Positions 32,988 to 41,271 of a stretch of DNA of 64,000 nt are shown piece after piece (within the stretch, counting starts at the first letter, position 1; every line of letters begins with the position of its first letter). Position numbers and translations under genes: made by a program. The notes under the pieces were generated by a model that had not been told where the DNA came from, did not search any database, and worked only from the letters and a program-made list of their open reading frames with translations. This DNA is from Streptomyces hiroshimensis (GTDB lineage: Bacteria; Actinomycetota; Actinomycetes; Streptomycetales; Streptomycetaceae): NCBI RefSeq assembly GCF_014650335.1, contig NZ_BMUT01000004.1:186001-250000 (forward strand). Reading direction: 5' to 3'.

Positions 32988-33032
32988 CGGTTCGGCCGGT
33001 TCGGCCGGTTCGGCCGGTTCGGCCGGTTCAGC
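32988..33032. repeat. 9-nt tandem repeat (5 copies) upstream of the lipoprotein gene
   Basis: Four perfect CGGTTCGGC units plus CGGTTCAGC run from 32988 to 33032, 17 nt before the lipoprotein start codon. They occupy the likely 5' UTR or promoter. Copy-number variation here could change expression. Confidence 0.85.
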
Positions 33033-33086
33033 AGGACAAGGCGTCAAATATACGTTCGATCACCACGCCTTGCGCACCATAAAAAA

Positions 33087-33122
33087 GCGCCGGGCGGGCC
33101 GAATATCCGGCCCGCCCGGCGC
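33087..33122 (-). terminator. Rho-independent terminator of the MFS gene
   Basis: On the minus strand a 15-bp GC stem (33122-33108 / 33101-33087, 6-nt loop) is followed directly by TTTTTTATGG. It lies 18 bp after the MFS stop. Confidence 0.9.
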
Positions 33123-33140
33123 CCCGGGTCCCACGAAACG

Positions 33141-34619
33141 TCAGGCCGTCGCCAGCTCCGCCTCGTCCGCCGGTGCGGACGTCTCCGCCACCTTGTGCCT
33201 GGGGAGCAGGAACATCAGCCCGAACACCACCACCAGGCCGCCCACGACCCACCACATCGCATGCGTGAACGCGCCGCTGAAGATGTCGGCGATCGCCTCG
33301 CGCCGCGGGTCCGCCTTGTCCACGACGGAGAAGAACGCCACCGAGACCAGGCCGAGCCCGATCGCCTGGCCCAGCTGCATCGTGGTGTTGATCAGGCCGG
33401 ACGCGGAGCCCGCGTGCTCGCGCGGCACCTCGGAGAGGATCGCGTCCGTGATCGGGGAGACGATCAGGCCCATGCCCGCGCCCATCACGATCAGCGGCAG
33501 CGCCATCTGCCAGGAGGAGATGTCCGCGCCGTAGCGGTCGGCCTCCCAGATGTAGGTCAGCACGCCGGCGGCCATCACCACGGCGCCCGCCGAGAGCACG
33601 TTGCGCCCGAAGCGCGGCACCAGCTTCTGCACGGACATGCCGGCCGCCACCGAGACGGCGATCGAGAACGGGATGCCGGTCAGGCCCGCCCGCAGCGCGG
33701 ACCAGCCGAGGCCGAGCTGCATGTACATCGTCCAGACCATGAAGAAGATGCCCGTGGTCATGCCGAAGACCAGCTGGACGCCGACGCCGCCCGCGAAGCT
33801 GCGCACCTTGAACAGCGACAGCTCGACCAGCGGCGATCCGTCCTTGCGGGTCTTGTGGCGCTCGTACGCGACGAAGCCGGCGAAGACGGGCAGGGAGGCG
33901 GCCATGGAGACGAAGCCCCACAGCGGCCAGTCGTGCTCGCGGCCCTGGGTGAGCGGGTAGAGCAGCATCAGCAGGCCGGCGCTGGCCAGGGCCACGCCGA
34001 CGAGGTCCAGCTTGAGGGCCTTCGGGGCCTTGGACTCGGTGATGAAGCGGCGGCCGAGGAGCAGGCCGGCGATGCCGACCGGCAGGTTGATCAGGAAGAT
34101 CGGGCGCCATTCGAGGCCGAAGAGGTTCCACTGGGTGAGCAGGGCGCCCAGCAGCGGGCCGGAGACGGCGCCGAGGCCGACGACCGCGCCGAACATGCCG
34201 AAGACCTTGCCGCGCTCGTGCGCGGGGAAGGTGACGTGGATGATCGACAGCACCTGCGGCACCATCATGGCGCCCATGAGGCCCTGCAGGACGCGCGCCG
34301 CGACGAGCAGCTGCGGGTCGCTGACGATGCCGCACAGCATCGAGGCGAGCGTGAAGCCGCCCATGCCCAGCAGGAAGACCTTCTTGCGGCCGTAGATGTC
34401 GCCCAGCCGGCCGCCGGTGATCAGGCCGATGGCGAAGGCCAGCGCGTAACCCTCGCTGAGCCACTGCAGGACGCTGAACGAGGCGTCGATGTCGCGCTTG
34501 ATGCTGGGCATCGCGATGTTGACGATCGTCACGTCGACCAGATCCATGAAGGAAGCGGTCATCACTACCGCGAGCGCCAGCCAGCGGCGGCGGTCGGTGG
34601 GCGGTGAATCGGTGGTCAT
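33141..34619 (-). CDS. MFS drug exporter, DHA2 (EmrB/QacA, 14-TM) family
   Basis: The 492-aa protein starts at ATG 34619. It has about 14 TM helices. The DHA2 hallmarks are F-M-D-L-V-D-V-T-I-V-N-I-A-M-P (motif D1), G-R-L-G-D-I-Y-G-R-K-K (motif A) and motif C (G-A-V-S-G-P-L-L-G). Such proteins export drugs or secondary metabolites by proton antiport. It is divergent from a WYL regulator with a candidate operator between them. A T-tract terminator follows. Confidence 0.92.
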   Translation of the reverse strand: MTTDSPPTDRRRWLALAVVMTASFMDLVDVTIVNIAMPSIKRDIDASFSVLQWLSEGYALAFAIGLITGGRLGDIYGRKKVFLLGMGGFTLASMLCGIVSDPQLLVAARVLQGLMGAMMVPQVLSIIHVTFPAHERGKVFGMFGAVVGLGAVSGPLLGALLTQWNLFGLEWRPIFLINLPVGIAGLLLGRRFITESKAPKALKLDLVGVALASAGLLMLLYPLTQGREHDWPLWGFVSMAASLPVFAGFVAYERHKTRKDGSPLVELSLFKVRSFAGGVGVQLVFGMTTGIFFMVWTMYMQLGLGWSALRAGLTGIPFSIAVSVAAGMSVQKLVPRFGRNVLSAGAVVMAAGVLTYIWEADRYGADISSWQMALPLIVMGAGMGLIVSPITDAILSEVPREHAGSASGLINTTMQLGQAIGLGLVSVAFFSVVDKADPRREAIADIFSGAFTHAMWWVVGGLVVVFGLMFLLPRHKVAETSAPADEAELATA

Positions 34620-34717
34620 GGACGGACCTGGCCTTTCGGTCGTGAGGTGGGTGCGAGGGTGGGCGTGAGGGTGGGTGTGGCGCGTTTGGCGTATGAACCG
34701 ACCGTAGACCTCATATA

Positions 34718-34732
34718 GGACAGCTTGTGTCC
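34718..34732. promoter_or_regulatory. Candidate operator between the MFS and WYL genes
   Basis: GGACA-N5-TGTCC forms a dyad 24 bp upstream of the WYL start and about 100 bp from the MFS start; a CATATA stretch lies next to it. It is a plausible binding site for the divergently encoded regulator. Confidence 0.45.
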
Positions 34733-34755
34733 CACTTGGCTGAGACCCTGGTGTT

Positions 34756-35715
34756 ATGAGCGACACTCCGGCACGGCTCCTGAACCTGCTGTCCCTGCTC
34801 CAGACCCCGCGCGAGTGGCCCGGCAGCGAACTCGCCGAGCGGCTCGGGGTGACCACGCGCACCATCCGGCGCGACATCGAGCGGCTGCGGGACCTCGGCT
34901 ATCCCGTGCAGGCGACCCTGGGCGCCGTCGGCGGCTACCGGCTCGCGGCCGGCGCCGCCATGCCGCCGCTCGTCCTGGACGACGAGGAGGCCGTCGCGAT
35001 CGCCGTCGGGCTGCGGGCGGGGGCCGGGCACGCCGTCGACGGCATCGAGGAGGCGTCCGTACGGGCCCTCGCCAAACTGGAGCAGGTGCTGCCGTCCCGG
35101 CTGCGGCACCGGGTCTCGGCGCTGCAGGCGGCCACGGTGCCGATCACCTCCGGCGACGGCGCGACGGTCGACCCCCGGACCCTGACGATCATGGCGTCGG
35201 CGGCCACCGGCCACGAGCGCCTGCGCTTCGCCTACCGCAAGGGGGACGGCACCGAGATGCAGCGGCTCGTCGAGCCCCACCGGCTGGTGAGCACCGGGCG
35301 CCGCTGGTACCTCGTCGCCTACGACATCGACCGCGGCGACTGGCGGACGTTCCGCGTGGACCGGGTCAGCGAGCCCTTCGCCACGGGCGCGCGCTTCACA
35401 CCGCGGGAGCTGCCGGCGGCGGACGCGGCCGAGTTCATGAACCGCTCGCTGGGCCGGATGCAGCCGACGGTGCGCGTCGTCGCGACGCTGCACGCCCCGG
35501 CGGAGTTCGTCGCGGCGCGGCTCCCCCAGCACCTCGGCGCACCGGAGCCGGTGGACGACCGCACGTGCCGCCTCGACCTGGAGCTGACCGACTCGGTGGA
35601 GTGGATCGCCTTCCGGCTGGCCCTGCTGGACTGCGACTTCACCGTCCACGAGCCGCCGGGGCTGGTGGAGCACCTGCGCGAGCTGGGGGCGAGGATCACC
35701 CGGGCGGCCGGGTGA
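34756..35715 (+). CDS. YafY-type HTH/WYL-domain transcriptional regulator
   Basis: The 319-aa protein has an N-terminal HTH-11 domain (about 5-60, W-P-G-S-E-L-A-E-R-L-G-V-T-T-R-T-I-R-R-D). The WYL domain is centred on G-R-R-W-Y-L-V-A-Y-D (about 186-195) and is followed by F-R-V-D-R-V, then the WCX extension. WYL domains bind nucleic acid or small ligands; in Streptomyces this family often controls an adjacent transporter. It is divergent from the DHA2 exporter, which is its likely target. Confidence 0.92.
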   Translation: MSDTPARLLNLLSLLQTPREWPGSELAERLGVTTRTIRRDIERLRDLGYPVQATLGAVGGYRLAAGAAMPPLVLDDEEAVAIAVGLRAGAGHAVDGIEEASVRALAKLEQVLPSRLRHRVSALQAATVPITSGDGATVDPRTLTIMASAATGHERLRFAYRKGDGTEMQRLVEPHRLVSTGRRWYLVAYDIDRGDWRTFRVDRVSEPFATGARFTPRELPAADAAEFMNRSLGRMQPTVRVVATLHAPAEFVAARLPQHLGAPEPVDDRTCRLDLELTDSVEWIAFRLALLDCDFTVHEPPGLVEHLRELGARITRAAG

Positions 35716-35845
35716 GAGACGTACAGCGGACCGTACGGCGACAGGACCGCACGGCGACAAAGGAGGGCCCCGACGCAGGGGGGGTGGCGCCGGGGCCCGG
35801 TCTATGAGGTTATGCCCTATTAAGCCGCTACGTCACTACGGCGCA

Positions 35846-36847
35846 CTACGCCGCCGCGTCAAAGCCCGTGTCGTGTGCCATCTTCTTGAGCTCCAGCAGG
35901 GCGTGCTTCTCGATCTGCCGGATCCGCTCACGGGTGAGGCCGTGCTGCTTGCCGACCTCGGTGAGCGTGCGCTCGCGGCCGTCCTCGATGCCGTAGCGCG
36001 CCTTGATGATCGAAGCGGTCCGCTGGTCGAGGCGGCCGATCAGGTCCTCCAGCTCCTCGCTGCGCAACAGGGCGATCACCGACTGCTCGGGCGACACCGC
36101 GGAGGTGTCCTCCAGCAGATCGCCGAACTGGGTCTCGCCCTCGTCGTCGACGGACATGTTCAGGCTGACCGGGTCACGGGCCCAGTCCAGGACGTCGCCG
36201 ACGCGCTCGGCGGTGCTGCCCAGCTCCTCGGCGATCTCGGAGTGCTCGGGGTCGCGCCCGTTCTCGCGGTTGAACTCGCGCTGGACGCGCCGGATCCGGC
36301 CGAGCTCCTCCACGAGGTGGACGGGCAGCCGGATCGTACGGGACTGGTCGGCGATGGAGCGGGTGATCGCCTGGCGGATCCACCACGTCGCATACGTGGA
36401 GAACTTGAAGCCCTTGGTGTAGTCGAACTTCTCCACCGCGCGCACCAGGCCGGCATTGCCCTCCTGGATCAGATCGAGGAGGGGAAGGCCGCTGCGGGGA
36501 TAGCGCCGGGCGACGGCGACGACGAGGCGCAGGTTGGACTTGATGAAGACGTCCTTGGCGCGCGCACCCTCGGCCGCTATGACCTCCAGCTCCTCGCGCT
36601 TGGCCGCCTTGGCACCCTTCCCGGGCTCCGCGAGGCCGTCGAGGAGCTGCTGGGCGTAGACGCCCGCCTCGATGGTCTGGGAGAGCTCGACCTCCTTGGC
36701 GGCGTCGAGCAGGGGCGTACGCGCGATCTCGTCGAGGTACATGCCCACCAGATCGCGGTCTGCGATCTCCCCGGAGACGCGCGCACTGCTCGCCCCCTCA
36801 GCGCCCTTGTCGGCAGTCTTACGACGGGCGACGGCACGGGTTGCCAT
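35846..36847 (-). CDS. hrdD: Group-2 (principal-like) RNA polymerase sigma factor HrdD
   Basis: The 333-aa protein starts at ATG 36847 behind AAGGGAG. It lacks the long region-1 of HrdB. Region 1.2 (R-D-L-V-G-M-Y-L-D-E-I-A-R-T-P-L), region 2 (S-N-L-R-L-V-V-A-V-A-R-R-Y, F-S-T-Y-A-T-W-W-I-R-Q-A-I) and region 4 (L-T-R-E-R-I-R-Q-I-E) are complete. The N-terminus A-T-R-A-V-A-R-R and end D-T-G-F-D-A-A-A match HrdD as I know it. HrdD is non-essential and under SigR/SigE control in S. coelicolor. A matching SigR promoter lies upstream. Confidence 0.93.
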   Translation of the reverse strand: MATRAVARRKTADKGAEGASSARVSGEIADRDLVGMYLDEIARTPLLDAAKEVELSQTIEAGVYAQQLLDGLAEPGKGAKAAKREELEVIAAEGARAKDVFIKSNLRLVVAVARRYPRSGLPLLDLIQEGNAGLVRAVEKFDYTKGFKFSTYATWWIRQAITRSIADQSRTIRLPVHLVEELGRIRRVQREFNRENGRDPEHSEIAEELGSTAERVGDVLDWARDPVSLNMSVDDEGETQFGDLLEDTSAVSPEQSVIALLRSEELEDLIGRLDQRTASIIKARYGIEDGRERTLTEVGKQHGLTRERIRQIEKHALLELKKMAHDTGFDAAA

Positions 36848-37295
36848 GCGTACTCCCTTGCGATGAGTCGGTCGCGGGACGGACGGGCTCGATAGGGCTC
36901 CCTGTAAGGGCGGACCCTGTCACGTTTGCCCCGTCCGATGGAAAGAACGACTGGAATCCGGACAGAATTCCCACGGAACGTCTTCTTTTTGGTGATCATG
37001 CAGTACCCTGTGCGGCCGCAACCGGAACGCATGCCGAGGAGACCTACGGAAGCGCAGGTCAGACCAGACGGGAAGGCGTCCCGGGGACCCCATGGGCCCC
37101 TGCCGCCGCGGCCGGGTGAGACGGCCGTCACGCCCGCGCGACAGCCGTCCCTGACGGCCGGGAGCCGTCGCCCTTGACCGCGCTCCCACCCTCAAGGACG
37201 GCGCGGACGGCTCCGTGGTTGCCACGCTCCGTTTGATCGAGTTGCCCGCGCCCCGGCCCGGGTGTGCGCTGGTGGGACGAGAGAGGAGCCCCGCG
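36848..37295. promoter_or_regulatory. Long hrdD upstream region
   Basis: This 448-bp spacer has no convincing gene. It carries the SigR-type promoter of hrdD at 36946-36972, and its 5' UTR is about 90 nt. The distal half (37100-37270) is GC-rich and shows nothing I can name; it must hold the promoter of the divergent membrane-protein gene. Confidence 0.5.
36946..36972 (-). promoter_or_regulatory. SigR-type promoter of hrdD (GGGAAT-N18-GTT)
   Basis: On the minus strand GGGAAT (36972-36967) and GTT (36948-36946) are separated by exactly 18 nt, the sigma-R consensus spacing. hrdD is a known member of the thiol-oxidative-stress SigR regulon. Transcription would start near 36939. Confidence 0.8.
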
Positions 37296-37742
37296 ATGAC
37301 GCACTCGATCATGCCCGGGCACCACCACCACGCCCACGAGGGCCCCGGCCCGGTGGCGCGCGGCACTCACCTCCGCGCCGGGCAGCCGGCCCGCTGGCCC
37401 TGGGCCGTCCCCGTCGTCGGCGGGATCGCGCTCGGCCTGTTCGCCGTCTTCCTGGCGAGCAACAACGGCTACACCGTGGGCGCCGCCGTCGTCATCGGCG
37501 TCGTCGCCGGCCTGATCGCGATGGCGGCCGGCTACGCCCTGCTCCACGAACGCAACACGATGATCACCGAGGTCCGCGCGGCGGCCTTCGGGGCGCTCTT
37601 CGGCGGCAGCATGGGATTCCTGCACAGCCTCAGCGGCGGCACGGTGCTGCGCTCCACGGGCATCGGGCTGCTGACGGGGATCGGCATGGGCCTGGCCTCG
37701 TACTACGTCTTCTACTGGCACGAGCACCGGGCGGACGTGTGA
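37296..37742 (+). CDS. Small multi-TM membrane protein, unknown
   Basis: The 148-aa protein starts at ATG 37296 behind GAGAGGAG. The N-terminus is His-rich (G-H-H-H-H-A-H). Four TM segments follow at about 34-52, 56-76, 85-106 and 118-140, with Gly-rich helices (G-I-A-L-G-L-F, G-A-L-F-G-G-S-M-G-F) and a final Y-W-H-E-H. The His clusters at both ends could bind metal, but this is only a suggestion. No family is recognised. Confidence 0.75.
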   Translation: MTHSIMPGHHHHAHEGPGPVARGTHLRAGQPARWPWAVPVVGGIALGLFAVFLASNNGYTVGAAVVIGVVAGLIAMAAGYALLHERNTMITEVRAAAFGALFGGSMGFLHSLSGGTVLRSTGIGLLTGIGMGLASYYVFYWHEHRADV

Positions 37743-37899
37743 CGGCGCGTGACGGAGGCCGGCTCTGAAAACCGGGCCCCGGACCGGTGACGAGGTCCGG
37801 CGACGTAGGACCTCAGACGGTTCCGTGTATGTGACAACCGGCCCTAGCGTGAGGGCCGATGCCACGACGTGAACTGCACCTGTCCGAGCGGCGCCCGCC

Positions 37900-37974
37900 C
37901 GAACCGCATCCATCCGAACTGCATCCATCCGAACCGCAGCTACCCGAACTGCAGCTATCCGAACTGCACCGAGC
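37900..37974. repeat. 15-nt tandem repeat overlapping the dioxygenase stop
   Basis: Units of the form CGAACYGCAKCYAYC start at 37900, 37915, 37930 and 37945; a fifth partial unit at 37960 reaches into the last codons of the dioxygenase gene. The stop codon (37955-37957) lies inside the fourth unit, so expansion could change the C-terminus. Confidence 0.85.
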
Positions 37975-38749
37975 GCTTCGCCAGTCCCATCCAGAACCCG
38001 TCGATGACACTGCGCTGGCTGTCCAGCTCGTCCTCGGCGGCGCCGAGCGTGACGAAGAGCGGTGCGAAGTGCTCGGTGCGCGGGTGGGCGAGGTGTCCCG
38101 CAGGGGCCTTGCGCTCGAAGTCCAGGAGCGCGTCGACGTCCCGTGCGGCGAGCACCTCCCGGCCCCAGGCGTCGAACTCCGCCGACCATCCGGGCGGCCC
38201 GGATCCCGCGTGCCGCAGCGCGGCCAGGTTGTGGGTGAAGAACCCGCTGCCGACGATCAGCACGCCCTCGTCGCGCAGGGGGGCGAGCCTGCGCCCGATC
38301 TCCATCAGCCGGCGCGGTTCGAGGGTGGGCAGGGATATCTGGAGGACGGGGATATCGGCGTCCGGGTACATCTCGACGAGCGGGACGTAGGCGCCGTGGT
38401 CCAGGCCCCGGTCCGGGACGTCCTGGACGGGCGTGCCCGCCCCGCGCAGCGTCTTGCGGACGCGCTCGGCCAGCCCGGGGGCGCCCGGGGCGGCGTAGCG
38501 GACCCGGTAGTAGTGCTCGGGGAAGCCCCAGAAGTCGTAGACGAGCGGCACGGTCTCGGTGGCGCCGAGGGCGAGCGGCGCCTCCTCCCAGTGTGCGGAG
38601 ACGACGAGGATCGCGCTGGGCCGCGGCAGCTCCGCGCCCCAGGCGGCGAGCTGGGCGGTCCACAGCTCGTCGTCGGCGAGGGGCGGGGCGCCGTGGGAGA
38701 GGTAGAGCGCGGGCATGCGCGCGCCGGTACGGGTGTCGGTGGCCGGCAT
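37955..38749 (-). CDS. DODA-type (LigB/YgiD family) extradiol dioxygenase
   Basis: The 264-aa protein starts at ATG 38749 behind GGAGGG. Family metal ligands are visible: His in Y-L-S-H-G-A-P, in S-A-H-W-E-E, in D-H-G-A-Y-V-P-L and in F-F-T-H-N-L. This matches the class III extradiol dioxygenase fold of plant DODA and bacterial YgiD, which cleave catechols such as DOPA. The substrate here is unknown. It is divergent from a MarR regulator. Its last codons lie in a 15-nt tandem repeat. Confidence 0.9.
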   Translation of the reverse strand: MPATDTRTGARMPALYLSHGAPPLADDELWTAQLAAWGAELPRPSAILVVSAHWEEAPLALGATETVPLVYDFWGFPEHYYRVRYAAPGAPGLAERVRKTLRGAGTPVQDVPDRGLDHGAYVPLVEMYPDADIPVLQISLPTLEPRRLMEIGRRLAPLRDEGVLIVGSGFFTHNLAALRHAGSGPPGWSAEFDAWGREVLAARDVDALLDFERKAPAGHLAHPRTEHFAPLFVTLGAAEDELDSQRSVIDGFWMGLAKRSVQFG

Positions 38750-38784
38750 GGACCCTCCAGGTCGGGGCAGTACTCCAAGAAGTA

Positions 38785-38798
38785 CTTGAACTCTCAAG
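38785..38798. promoter_or_regulatory. Candidate MarR operator
   Basis: CTTGAACTCTCAAG has 5-bp arms (CTTGA/TCAAG) around ACTC and lies in the divergent spacer between the dioxygenase and MarR genes. An ACTTCAAG half-site recurs at 38833-38840. TTGA/TCAA dyads are typical for MarR proteins. Confidence 0.6.
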
Positions 38799-38903
38799 CT
38801 CTTGGGTATGAGCTTAACTCTCCCTTATTTAAACTTCAAGGATCCAGAGCGCGACCGAGAGCGCGACAGCGACAGGAAGCCGGTGGGTGAAACAGTGGAT
38901 GTC

Positions 38904-39443
38904 ATGACCAAACGACCCGAAGAGGACATCGCGCGTCGGGAGCGGGAGGCCTCCGGCGCCGCGGCGGAGCCGCGCTGGCTCACCGACGCCGAGCAGGACG
39001 TCTGGCGGGCGTTCCTGCACGCCACCACCCTGCTGGAGGACCACCTCGACCGGCAGCTGCAGCGTGACGCGGGCATGCCGCACGTCTACTACGGGCTGCT
39101 CGTCTCGCTCTCCGAGGCGCCCCGCCGCCGGATGCGGATGACCGAGCTGGCCCAGCACGCCAAGATCACCCGGTCCCGGCTCTCGCACGCCGTCGCGCGG
39201 CTGGAGAAGAACGGCTGGGTGCGTCGCGAGGACTGTCCCTCCGACAAGCGCGGCCAGCTGGCCGTCCTCACGGACGACGGCTTCGCGATGCTGCAGCGGT
39301 CCGCCCCGGGTCACGTCGCCGCCGTCCGGGCCGCGCTCTTCGACCGGCTCTCCCCCGAGCAGGTCGTCCAGCTGGGCGAGATGTGCCGGACGATCGCGAC
39401 GGGGCTGCAGCCGGCGGGCGCGGACCTGCCCTGGCTGCGCTGA
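38904..39443 (+). CDS. MarR-family transcriptional regulator
   Basis: The 179-aa protein starts at ATG 38904 (M-T-K-R-P-E-E-D). The winged helix is clear: M-T-E-L-A-Q-H-A-K-I-T-R-S-R-L-S-H-A-V-A (about 78-97), then the wing R-R-E-D-C-P-S-D-K-R-G-Q-L. The dimerisation helices are at both ends. It is divergent from the dioxygenase gene, which it probably represses until a phenolic ligand binds. The SD is weak. Confidence 0.92.
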   Translation: MTKRPEEDIARREREASGAAAEPRWLTDAEQDVWRAFLHATTLLEDHLDRQLQRDAGMPHVYYGLLVSLSEAPRRRMRMTELAQHAKITRSRLSHAVARLEKNGWVRREDCPSDKRGQLAVLTDDGFAMLQRSAPGHVAAVRAALFDRLSPEQVVQLGEMCRTIATGLQPAGADLPWLR

Positions 39444-39492
39444 CTCCCCTTACGCGTGCGGGCGCTTTGCGTCCCTTTCGCGTACGCGTACG

Positions 39493-39526
39493 CGAAAACC
39501 CCTGCCAGGGACGGCAGGGGTTTTCG
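39493..39526. terminator. Bidirectional terminator after the MarR gene
   Basis: The 14-bp stem (39493-39506 / 39513-39526) includes AAAA/TTTT at its base and a 6-nt loop. It separates the MarR gene from the convergent MFS gene. Confidence 0.85.
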
Positions 39527-39658
39527 TGGATCCGGCGGCTCGCCACGGGGCTGCGCCCGTTCGGCACCGCCGGTCCGCTTCATGGTGGTGCTGCGCTGTT
39601 GCGGCGGGAAAAGGGCCCGCCGCAACCGGCGCGTTCGCCGTGACCCGCCGGGCGGGCG

Positions 39659-41164
39659 CTAGTGCGCCATGACCGGCACGGCGTTCTCCGCGCCCTCGCC
39701 GTCGCCCGAGCCGGCGACCGCGCCGCCCTGGTGACCGGCGTTGACGAAGACGACCGCGACCGCCGAGGCCAGCGTCAGGATGCCGACCGCCCACCACACC
39801 GCGGTGGAGTAGCCGTGCACCATCGACTGGAAGGTGAGCAGCTTCGGGTCGGACCCGGCGCCCATGTGCGACTTGAAGTAGTCGGTGGTGGCGCTGGCGG
39901 CGACGGTGTTCAGCAGAGCGGTGCCGATGGCGCCGCCGACCTGCTGCGAGGTGTTGACCATCGCCGAGGCGACACCCGCGTCACGGGCCTGCACCCCGTA
40001 CGTGGACAGGCTCATGGCCGGCATGAAGGCCGTACCCATGCCGAGGCCCATCAGCATCAGACCGGGCAGGACGACGCCCGCGTAGGAGGTGTCCAGGTCG
40101 ATCCGGGTGAGCAGGACCATGCCGACGGCCGCGAGCAGGAAGCCCGGGCCCATCAGCCAGCGCGCCGGGACGCGGGTCATCAGGCGGGCGCCGATCTGCG
40201 TGGAACCGGTGATCATCGTGGCGATCATCGGCAGGAACGCGAGACCGGTCTTGACCGGCGAGTACCCCCGCACGACCTGCAGGTAGTAGGTCAGGAAGAG
40301 GAACAGACCGAACATCGCGATGGCGGCGAGACCCAGCGAGACGTAGACACCGGCGCGGTTGCGGTCGGTGAGCACGCGCAGCGGCAGCAGCGGGGCCTTG
40401 ACCTTCTTCTCCACGAGCACGAAGGCGAACAGCAGGACCGCGGCGGCGGCGAAGAAGCCGAGGGTGCTGCCGGCCGTCCAGCCGTCGGACTCGGCGCGGG
40501 TGAAGCCGTAGACCAGCGAGACCAGGCCGAGGGTGGCCAGGATGACGCCGGGGACGTCCAGCTTCGAGGGGTTGCGGCCCTCGGCCGGCTCACGGATGAC
40601 GGCGATCGCACCGGCCGCGGCGACGACGGCGAAGGGGATGTTCACGAAGAACGTCCAGCGCCAGTTGAGGTACTCGGTGAACAGGCCGCCGAAGATCAGG
40701 CCGACGCCACCGCCCGCACCGGCGATGGCACCGAAGATGCCGAACGCCTTGGCGCGCTCCTTCGCCTCGGTGAAGAGGACGGCGAGCAGCGACAGGGCGG
40801 CCGGGGCGAGCAGCGCGCCGAAGACGCCCTGCAGGGCGCGGGCGCCCAGCAGCATCCCGGTGTTGACGGCGGCGCCGCCGAGCGCGGAGGCGGCGGCGAA
40901 GCCGATCAGGCCGATGACGAAGGCCCGCTTGCGGCCCCACAGGTCGGAGATGCGGCCGCCGAAGAGCAGCAGACCACCGAAGGCGAGCGCGTAGGCGGTG
41001 ATGACCCACTGCCGGTTGCCGTCCGAGATGCCGAGGTCGGCCTGGGCGGAGGGCAGGGCGATGTTCACGATGGTCGCGTCGAGGACGACCATGAGCTGGG
41101 CCAGGGCGATGAATATGAGCGCTTTCCAGCGCTTCGGGTCGAGGGGGGTACTGGTGTCTGGCAT
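39659..41164 (-). CDS. MFS drug exporter, DHA2 (EmrB/QacA) family
   Basis: The 501-aa protein starts at ATG 41164. It has 14 predicted TM helices, with motif D1 L-D-A-T-I-V-N-I-A-L-P, motif A G-R-I-S-D-L-W-G-R-K-R and a C-terminal cytoplasmic tail rich in Gly/Ala. It shares the fold with the exporter at 33141-34619 but is clearly a different subgroup. The TetR gene lies 107 bp upstream on the same strand, so the pair is probably regulated together. Confidence 0.93.
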   Translation of the reverse strand: MPDTSTPLDPKRWKALIFIALAQLMVVLDATIVNIALPSAQADLGISDGNRQWVITAYALAFGGLLLFGGRISDLWGRKRAFVIGLIGFAAASALGGAAVNTGMLLGARALQGVFGALLAPAALSLLAVLFTEAKERAKAFGIFGAIAGAGGGVGLIFGGLFTEYLNWRWTFFVNIPFAVVAAAGAIAVIREPAEGRNPSKLDVPGVILATLGLVSLVYGFTRAESDGWTAGSTLGFFAAAAVLLFAFVLVEKKVKAPLLPLRVLTDRNRAGVYVSLGLAAIAMFGLFLFLTYYLQVVRGYSPVKTGLAFLPMIATMITGSTQIGARLMTRVPARWLMGPGFLLAAVGMVLLTRIDLDTSYAGVVLPGLMLMGLGMGTAFMPAMSLSTYGVQARDAGVASAMVNTSQQVGGAIGTALLNTVAASATTDYFKSHMGAGSDPKLLTFQSMVHGYSTAVWWAVGILTLASAVAVVFVNAGHQGGAVAGSGDGEGAENAVPVMAH

Positions 41165-41271
41165 GAGTGTGTCTACCTCGGCGGCAGTGGTGCGGGACGG
41201 TGGGGTCGTGGTGGTGGTGCAGACCCGGCGGGTCTGCGAAGTCCGGTGAGGTCCGGTGAAGTCCGGTGGGC

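Noticed and set aside
37860..38010. Pentapeptide-repeat-like short ORFs (N-R-I-H-P / C-S-S-D-G patterns)
   Set aside because: They arise from translating a 15-nt DNA tandem repeat in several frames; no start or SD supports them.
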